Of a stretch of DNA of 11,122 nucleotides, positions 7,467-11,122 are shown in pieces (position 1 is the stretch's first letter; every line of letters starts with the position of its first letter). Location of the stretch: NCBI GenBank assembly GCA_003155705.1, contig PMEC01000166.1, positions 1-11,122 of the forward strand, written 5' to 3'. The notes under the pieces are model-generated. The model ran no database searches, was not told the DNA's origin, and saw nothing but the letters and a program-made list of their open reading frames with translations. This stretch comes from Bacteroidales bacterium. GTDB taxonomy: Bacteria; Bacteroidota; Bacteroidia; Bacteroidales; VadinHA17. A program made the translations under genes and the position numbers.

Positions 7467-7874
7467 CTAACGACTCTGTCTCTGCCAGTGACCCTTTGCC
7501 CAGGTGCGTCCACGTGGAGTTGTATTCCAATGCCCTGCAACAAAAGTCTGACCTTGTCTTGGTCTCTCCCAATAGCCTGCCCTCTGTACATACACATGTG
7601 TCTGATAGTTCCATGCCCAATCGCCATCAACCCATATAGAGAGATTGTTTGGCTGTGCTGGTCTGGAATATTCGACATAAGTCGGTTCTGTTTCGACATA
7701 ACCGGCATAACAGCCATTGAAGAATAATCCTATTGCTGCCAGGCTGGATATGTAAACGAACTTTTTCAAATGTCTGCTGAATTTTGAATTAGCACAAGTT
7801 CCTGCTGCGTTCAATAACGGTTCTCTTGTGATAGCGTTCTGAACCTCTTTTTTTGAGTTCTCATTTTTTTTCAT
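7467..7874 (-). CDS. WXXGXW-repeat (YXWGXW family) lipoprotein
   Basis: The call covers 135 residues from ATG 7874. A hydrophobic segment at 40-52 ends FFNGC, a relaxed lipobox with C55 as the likely lipidated residue. The mature part has the short aromatic repeats of the YXWGXW/WXXGXW family: IWVDGDWAWN, YWERPRQGQTFVAGHW and GRTWAKGHW. Such proteins are small outer-membrane or periplasmic lipoproteins whose exact role is unknown. The 39 residues before the hydrophobic stretch are unusually long for a lipoprotein. TTG at 7769-7767 would give the more standard LKKFVYISSLAAIG leader. ATG at 7913 is unlikely because it falls inside the predicted -7 box (7911-7918). It is the first gene of the leftward envelope array and is driven by the conserved module at 7911-7976. 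Confidence 0.8.
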   Translation of the reverse strand: MKKNENSKKEVQNAITREPLLNAAGTCANSKFSRHLKKFVYISSLAAIGLFFNGCYAGYVETEPTYVEYSRPAQPNNLSIWVDGDWAWNYQTHVYVQRAGYWERPRQGQTFVAGHWNTTPRGRTWAKGHWQRQSR

Positions 7875-7910
7875 TTTTGAACTATTAATTGTGAAAATAA
7901 TTTCACAACA

Positions 7911-7976
7911 CAAAGGTGAGTCCTTTAATATAGGGAAGTGTTACATAACTTTGGTAATAAGTTACATCATTCACAC
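7911..7976 (-). promoter_or_regulatory. Conserved 21-bp-period activator-type promoter module, copy 2
   Basis: On the minus strand the module reads GTGTGAATGATGTAAC (7976-7961), 8 bp, then AAAGTTATGTAACACTT (7952-7936). The two ATGTAAC cores are 21 bp apart. After a further 21 bp comes CACCTTTG (7918-7911), one mismatch from TAnnTTTG. The -33 position holds ACAC, not TTTG. The expected transcript starts near 7905, about 30 nt before the lipoprotein ATG. This argues for the start at 7874 rather than 7913. Confidence 0.7.
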
Positions 7977-8128
7977 ATTCTCCTGAAACAGCATGAAGGT
8001 GTAAAAGCACAGAGGCTGTCTTGAAGTCTTTATATCCGCTATCTTTCAGATTGTCTTGATTCTTTTAAGTTTCCGACTTTTTAAAAAGTGTGAATGATGT
8101 AACTCTTAGAGAAAGTTATGTAACACTT
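7936..8128. repeat. Inverted pair of the 41-bp regulatory element
   Basis: The element at 7936-7976 recurs as its reverse complement at 8088-8128. The 16-base distal block and 17-base proximal block are identical in both copies, while the 8-base spacers (TTATTACC and TCTTAGAG on the element strand) share no real similarity. Conserved blocks around a free spacer indicate selection on protein contacts rather than a recent copy event or a transposon end. Confidence 0.75.
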
Positions 8129-8153
8129 TTTAATTATGATGAGCCTACCTTTC
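8088..8153 (+). promoter_or_regulatory. Conserved 21-bp-period activator-type promoter module, copy 3
   Basis: On the plus strand the module reads GTGTGAATGATGTAAC (8088-8103), spacer TCTTAGAG, then AAAGTTATGTAACACTT (8112-8128). ATGTAAC occurs at 8097-8103 and 8118-8124, 21 bp apart. TACCTTTC (8146-8153), one mismatch from TAnnTTTG, begins after exactly 21 bp. The -33 position holds ACAC. Transcription would start near 8160, leaving a leader of about 55 nt before the barrel gene ATG. Confidence 0.7.
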
Positions 8154-8214
8154 GCAGGATATTTATATTTAATACACCTCTTTTGTTTGAAACATTAATT
8201 TAAAATTATTTATT

Positions 8215-8892
8215 ATGAAAACAAGAATAATTTCTTTTGTCCTGATATTTATGCTTTCAGTCTCTTTAGCAGTTGGCCAGAGTACAGATAAAGCAAAAAC
8301 CTCATTTGCTATTCTCGGTGGTATGAATTTCCAGAATCTGGTCGGAACAGATACTTATGGGAACAAACTGGAAAACGACATGATTAGTGGTTATCACGTC
8401 GGATTTAATATTCAGATACCTTTTGCTCCAATGTTATATTTTCAACCAGGATTATTATTTACTACTAAAGGAGCAAAAAATACTTATGGCTCATTAACAG
8501 GCAAATACAATATTTCTTATCTTGAATTGCCTTTGAATTTTGTTTATAAAACCTTACTGGGTAAAGGAAATATTATGATTGGATTAGGACCATATATTGG
8601 TTTTGGTATCGGGGGTAAAGCTTCAATTGAGAACGAGTCGACTACAGTTGAATCAGATATTGTATTCAAAAACGTTGTTGTGACAGGAGATCCATTGTTA
8701 AAAGCATATTTTAAAACTTATGATGCAGGAGGAAACATTCTGGCCGGATATGAATTGGCAAACGGTATATTTTGCCAGCTGAATGCACAATTCGGAGTGG
8801 TTAAAATCAACCCTGAAGATCAGCGCATTTCAAATGACAGGTCAGCAGTCAGGAATATAGGTTTCGGCATCTCAATCGGATATCGGTTTTAA
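8215..8892 (+). CDS. PorT-like outer-membrane beta-barrel protein
   Basis: This 225-residue protein has a signal peptide at about 1-21 (IISFVLIFMLSVSLAVGQ). Alternating strands follow in the style of the OMP_b-brl_2 (PF13568) family: ILGGMNFQNL near the start, GYHVGFNIQIPF, LYFQPGLLFTTKGAK, ISYLELPLNFVYK, NIMIGLGPYIGFGIGGKA and the last strand NIGFGISIGYRF. The C-terminal phenylalanine and aromatic final strand are what the BAM machinery reads. The length fits a small eight- or ten-strand barrel. A specific substrate or pore cannot be inferred, and porin activity is only the usual database label. It is alone in its direction, converges with the receiver gene 9 bp away, and has its own copy of the conserved promoter module upstream. 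Confidence 0.85.
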   Translation: MKTRIISFVLIFMLSVSLAVGQSTDKAKTSFAILGGMNFQNLVGTDTYGNKLENDMISGYHVGFNIQIPFAPMLYFQPGLLFTTKGAKNTYGSLTGKYNISYLELPLNFVYKTLLGKGNIMIGLGPYIGFGIGGKASIENESTTVESDIVFKNVVVTGDPLLKAYFKTYDAGGNILAGYELANGIFCQLNAQFGVVKINPEDQRISNDRSAVRNIGFGISIGYRF

Positions 8893-8901
8893 CAACAGGT
8901 C

Positions 8902-9510
8902 TCACGTTCTCTCCCTGACCAGATCTTCTAATCTTTCATTTAATTGTCTCAATTCATCCTGGGTCTGAATCAGTTCATTATTCTTTATAATGGCCCCATG
9001 ATAAATACTAAGCAGTAGTTTGACCAATTTTTGGGGTTCAGCCCGGATTAGTCTTTTCTTTCCACCATAATTTATTTCTATCCGCAATGACTCATTTTTG
9101 GCCATAGGGACGGATTTCTCCTGAATTATTTGTTCAATGTTGTATAGCAGAAATTTTTTATCATATGGTTTTGTAATAAAATTATCTGCCCCGCATAAAA
9201 GTCCTTCAACAATCTCTTCCGGATCAGTAAGAGCTGTCAATAAAATCACAGGCATATCTTTCATTCGCTTGTCCGATTTTATTTTGTCACATAGCTCAAA
9301 TCCGTTCATTCCAGGCATGACTATATCTGAAATAATTAATAATGGTGTATTTTTGGAAAGCCAATCCAAAGCCTCCAATCCATTCTGAGTGACCATTACT
9401 GTGAATTGATAACTTTCGAGCAGATATTTTATATCAGACGCCTGTGTGGGGCTGTCTTCAACAATTAAGATATCTGTCTTGCTTTCTGAAGTCTTTACAT
9501 TTGTTTTCAT
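8902..9510 (-). CDS. Response regulator receiver protein ending in a coiled-coil stump
   Basis: This 202-residue protein has a complete receiver domain at about 13-130: acidic pair E18/D19 in ILIVEDSPT, phosphoacceptor D62 in ISDIVMPGMNG, T92 in LLTALTD and K114 in FITKPYD. Next comes a module with EINYGGKKRLIRAEPQKL and LLLSIYHGA, then a coiled coil ending RLEDLVRERT at the stop codon. In hybrid proteins I know with this receiver and middle module, the coiled coil reads on through ERTAEL into PAS and histidine-kinase domains. Here nothing of a kinase remains, and the DNA beyond is the antisense of the barrel gene. It may be a natural output-less regulator or a truncated hybrid kinase. Its ATG overlaps the CheB stop as ATGA, so translation is coupled. 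Confidence 0.85.
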   Translation of the reverse strand: MKTNVKTSESKTDILIVEDSPTQASDIKYLLESYQFTVMVTQNGLEALDWLSKNTPLLIISDIVMPGMNGFELCDKIKSDKRMKDMPVILLTALTDPEEIVEGLLCGADNFITKPYDKKFLLYNIEQIIQEKSVPMAKNESLRIEINYGGKKRLIRAEPQKLVKLLLSIYHGAIIKNNELIQTQDELRQLNERLEDLVRERT

Positions 9511-10562
9511 AATATTTTTTTTTCTAAGTTTGATTTTATCAGAATTTCAGCAATACTTTCCGGAGATAAAGCAATATTGGAAGCCCCTATCCTGAGCGCC
9601 TCCCCTGGCATTCCGAATACTACAGAACTTTCTTCATTCTGAACTACCGTGATCGCTCCTTTATCTTTCATATCTTTTAACTCATCAGCTCCGTCTTTTC
9701 CCATACCGGTTAGCAGTACACCCAAAGCATCCGGTCCAAAAGTTTGTGCTACAGAACGGAAAAGATAACTGACTGAGGGTTTTGATCCATTCTCAGGAGG
9801 TTGATCGCTTAAGATGATTTTTCGTCCACGTGTTACTCCCATGTGAAAATTATCGGGAGCTATATAACCAATGCCTCCTGAAATTATTTCCCCCTCCTCA
9901 GCAATTTTAAGTTTAATACCTGATGTTGACGATAACATTTTCTGAAACACTTTTACAAAACCGGGGGCAATATGTTGAACAATAAGAACAGGAACAGATA
10001 ATTCCTCAGGCAACCGGGAAAGGATTACCTGCAAGGCAAGAGGGCCACCCGTGGAAGCTCCGATAGCAATGACCTGAATCCGTTTTGCATCATTTTCAAA
10101 TTGTTGTACCCGGCTGACAGGTTTTATCTGTTCTTTTTTTCTTCGATGGAAATGCTTTATTACTTTGATCTCTGCCATCAGTTTTACTGTCTGAATTAAC
10201 TCTTTACGAAAAGAGGGTAATTGATGTAGTTCGAAAGGAGACGGACGAAAAACTACAGCGACAGCACCGGCTTCCATATACCTGTTTGTATCTGTTACTT
10301 CTTTTGGATTTTCAATTCCGCTAATTATTACAATAGGAGTAGGGAAAGACTCCATGATCCTCCGGGTTGTTTCATATCCATCCATACCGGACAGATTTAT
10401 GTCAATAGTAATTATATCCGGTTTTTTTATTTTAAGAAGTTCAATAGCTTCATATCCTGAACTGGCAACACCTGCAACCAGAACATCAGGATCAGAAGAA
10501 AGAATATTGTCAAGAAATTCCTGAATTGCCTTCGAATCTTCAACAATAAGGACTTTTATCAT
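9507..10562 (-). CDS. cheB: Chemotaxis protein-glutamate methylesterase/deamidase CheB
   Basis: This 351-residue protein shows the standard CheB layout. The receiver domain is at 1-120, with E8/D9, phosphoacceptor D54 in ITIDINLSGMDG and S81. After a linker to about 160, the methylesterase domain follows at 163-345, with S170 in GASTGG, H197 in VQHIAPG and D290 in LTGMGKDG forming the catalytic triad. The enzyme removes methyl groups from receptor glutamates and deamidates glutamines, and phosphorylation by CheA activates it. The receiver position normally held by the invariant lysine (KP motif) is R106 in VVFRPSPF, an unusual change. The gene lies between hybrid cheA and the receiver gene. 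Neighbours such as receptors and CheR are not in the window. Confidence 0.93.
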   Translation of the reverse strand: MIKVLIVEDSKAIQEFLDNILSSDPDVLVAGVASSGYEAIELLKIKKPDIITIDINLSGMDGYETTRRIMESFPTPIVIISGIENPKEVTDTNRYMEAGAVAVVFRPSPFELHQLPSFRKELIQTVKLMAEIKVIKHFHRRKKEQIKPVSRVQQFENDAKRIQVIAIGASTGGPLALQVILSRLPEELSVPVLIVQHIAPGFVKVFQKMLSSTSGIKLKIAEEGEIISGGIGYIAPDNFHMGVTRGRKIILSDQPPENGSKPSVSYLFRSVAQTFGPDALGVLLTGMGKDGADELKDMKDKGAITVVQNEESSVVFGMPGEALRIGASNIALSPESIAEILIKSNLEKKIL

Positions 10563-10568
10563 AACATT

Positions 10569-10665
10569 TTACTGGTTACTGGTTATTTGGGCACAGAGGC
10601 ACAAGGGCGAAAAGCCTCCGCTGTGTCGTTGTACCGTTATACCGTTATGCCGTAGAGCCGTTTTC
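10569..10665. repeat. Mosaic of degenerate 7-8 bp tandem repeats between cheA and cheB
   Basis: TTACTGG occurs twice in tandem at 10569-10582. GGCACAGA and GGCACAAG, then diverged GGCGAAAA, are units of 8 at 10590-10613. TCGTTGTA, CCGTTATA, CCGTTATG, CCGTAGAG and CCGTTTTC are five units of 8 at 10626-10665, with CCGT at 10634, 10642, 10650 and 10658. The array reaches into the cheA stop codon. It occupies nearly the whole spacer and has higher GC than other spacers here. Confidence 0.7.
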
Positions 10666-11122
10666 ATATCAACTTCTTTATAATTTCTAATAGATTTGCC
10701 TGATCGAAGCTGCTTTTGACAATGTATGCATCGGCACCAACTTCGATGCCGCGTTCACGGTCCTCACGCGATCCAAGAGCTGTGACAAGAACTACAGGTA
10801 ACTCACTTATTTTCTTATCGTGTCTGATCTTTGAGATAAGTTCGAAACCATTCATTCTTGGCATATCAACATCAGATACTATGAGATCAAAATCTTTACT
10901 TCGTGCCTGAGTAAAGGCATCAGTTCCATCAATAGCTGTGGTTACCAGATAGCCGGCGGTTTCAAGTATATTTTTTATAAGAGTCCTTGATGTGATAGAA
11001 TCGTCCACAACAAGAATTTTGCTTTCATGAGTTTTCTGCTTATGAATAAGTTCTTTTGGCCTAACGGTTGAAATCATGGCAGACTTTATTAAATCGGGAA
11101 TATGAAGAACAGGAACCACCTT
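10664..11122 (-). CDS. cheA: Hybrid CheA-type histidine kinase, C-terminal end only
   Basis: The frame is open to the window edge, so only the last 152 residues are present. The GTG at 11119 is an internal codon, not a start. The visible N-terminal part, VVPVLHIPDLIKSA, matches the end of the CheW-like regulatory domain of CheA. It is followed by a linker and a full receiver: DD in ILVVDDSITSR, phosphoacceptor D84 of the visible part in IVSDVDMPRMNG, T in LVTALGSREDRERG and K in AYIVKSSFDQ. SREDRERG together with AYIVKSSFDQ is characteristic of CheA proteins fused to a receiver, as in alternative (non-flagellar) chemosensory systems. The fused receiver may act as a phosphate sink or as the output. 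It lies upstream of cheB in the same direction. Confidence 0.85.
   Translation of the reverse strand, partial: KVVPVLHIPDLIKSAMISTVRPKELIHKQKTHESKILVVDDSITSRTLIKNILETAGYLVTTAIDGTDAFTQARSKDFDLIVSDVDMPRMNGFELISKIRHDKKISELPVVLVTALGSREDRERGIEVGADAYIVKSSFDQANLLEIIKKLI

Larger units (their letters stand above)
7875..8214. other. Divergent regulatory intergenic region (340 bp)
   Basis: This spacer separates the WXXGXW lipoprotein gene from the barrel gene. It contains two copies of the conserved promoter module in opposite orientation, each pointing outward to the nearer gene. The distal blocks of the two copies are separated by 111 bp (7977-8087) in which I see no further motif, open frame or RNA structure. 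Confidence 0.65.

Noticed and set aside
7451..7717. Overlapping frames of 60-88 codons around the WXXGXW gene on both strands
   Set aside because: They are other-frame shadows of the lipoprotein gene, which has a lipobox and family repeats.
7911..8153. Inverted repeat pair as ends of a transposon or MITE
   Set aside because: No target duplication or transposase is seen, and conservation is in two blocks around a free 8-bp spacer with a promoter box in register, which fits binding sites rather than transposon ends.
10626..10665. Octamer repeats as a CRISPR array
   Set aside because: Units of 8 bp are contiguous without spacers and no cas gene is present.

Overview
The window looks like a chromosomal piece of a Bacteroidota genome (Bacteroidales/Marinilabiliales-like; the order cannot be fixed from here). 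The reasons are AT-rich spacers, weak Shine-Dalgarno use, matches to the Bacteroidota -7 consensus TAnnTTTG, and a gene set typical of that phylum: a PorT-type beta-barrel, an OmpA-domain protein, a WXXGXW-repeat lipoprotein, an M1 peptidase with a long C-terminal extension, and a CheA-CheB chemosensory set with receiver-only proteins.

Layout. (1) 1-415, minus: start of a lysozyme-like exported protein whose 3' end lies outside the window. (2) 416-974: divergent spacer. (3) 975-3989, plus: exported M1 metallopeptidase with a C-terminal region that looks like an outer-membrane barrel. (4) 7874 down to 3993, minus: six co-oriented genes in transcription order: WXXGXW lipoprotein, exported unknown, OmpA-domain protein, membrane-anchored triple helix-hairpin-helix protein, small two-helix membrane protein, small one-helix membrane protein. 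A hairpin at 6514-6530 may separate the first two from the rest. (5) 7875-8214: divergent regulatory spacer. (6) 8215-8892, plus: PorT-like outer-membrane barrel. (7) 11122 down to 8902, minus: 3' end of a hybrid CheA, then CheB, then a receiver protein that stops where related proteins usually continue into a kinase. CheB and the receiver overlap by ATGA. A spacer made of degenerate 7-8 bp tandem repeats separates cheA from cheB.

The most interesting signal is non-coding. The same about 41-bp element occurs three times: 611-651, 7936-7976 and 8088-8128. Each copy has a distal block GTGTGAATGATGTAAC, an 8-bp variable spacer and a proximal block AAAGTTATGTAACACTT, with the ATGTAAC core repeated at exactly 21 bp. 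In all three, a TAnnTTTG-like -7 box follows after exactly 21 bp, and no TTTG is seen at the -33 position. All three copies point at the start of an envelope gene: the lysozyme-like gene, the WXXGXW lipoprotein operon and the barrel gene. This is what an activator-dependent promoter module with tandem binding sites two helical turns apart would look like (LytTR-type regulators bind this way). It implies a small co-regulated cell-envelope regulon whose regulator is not visible in the window.
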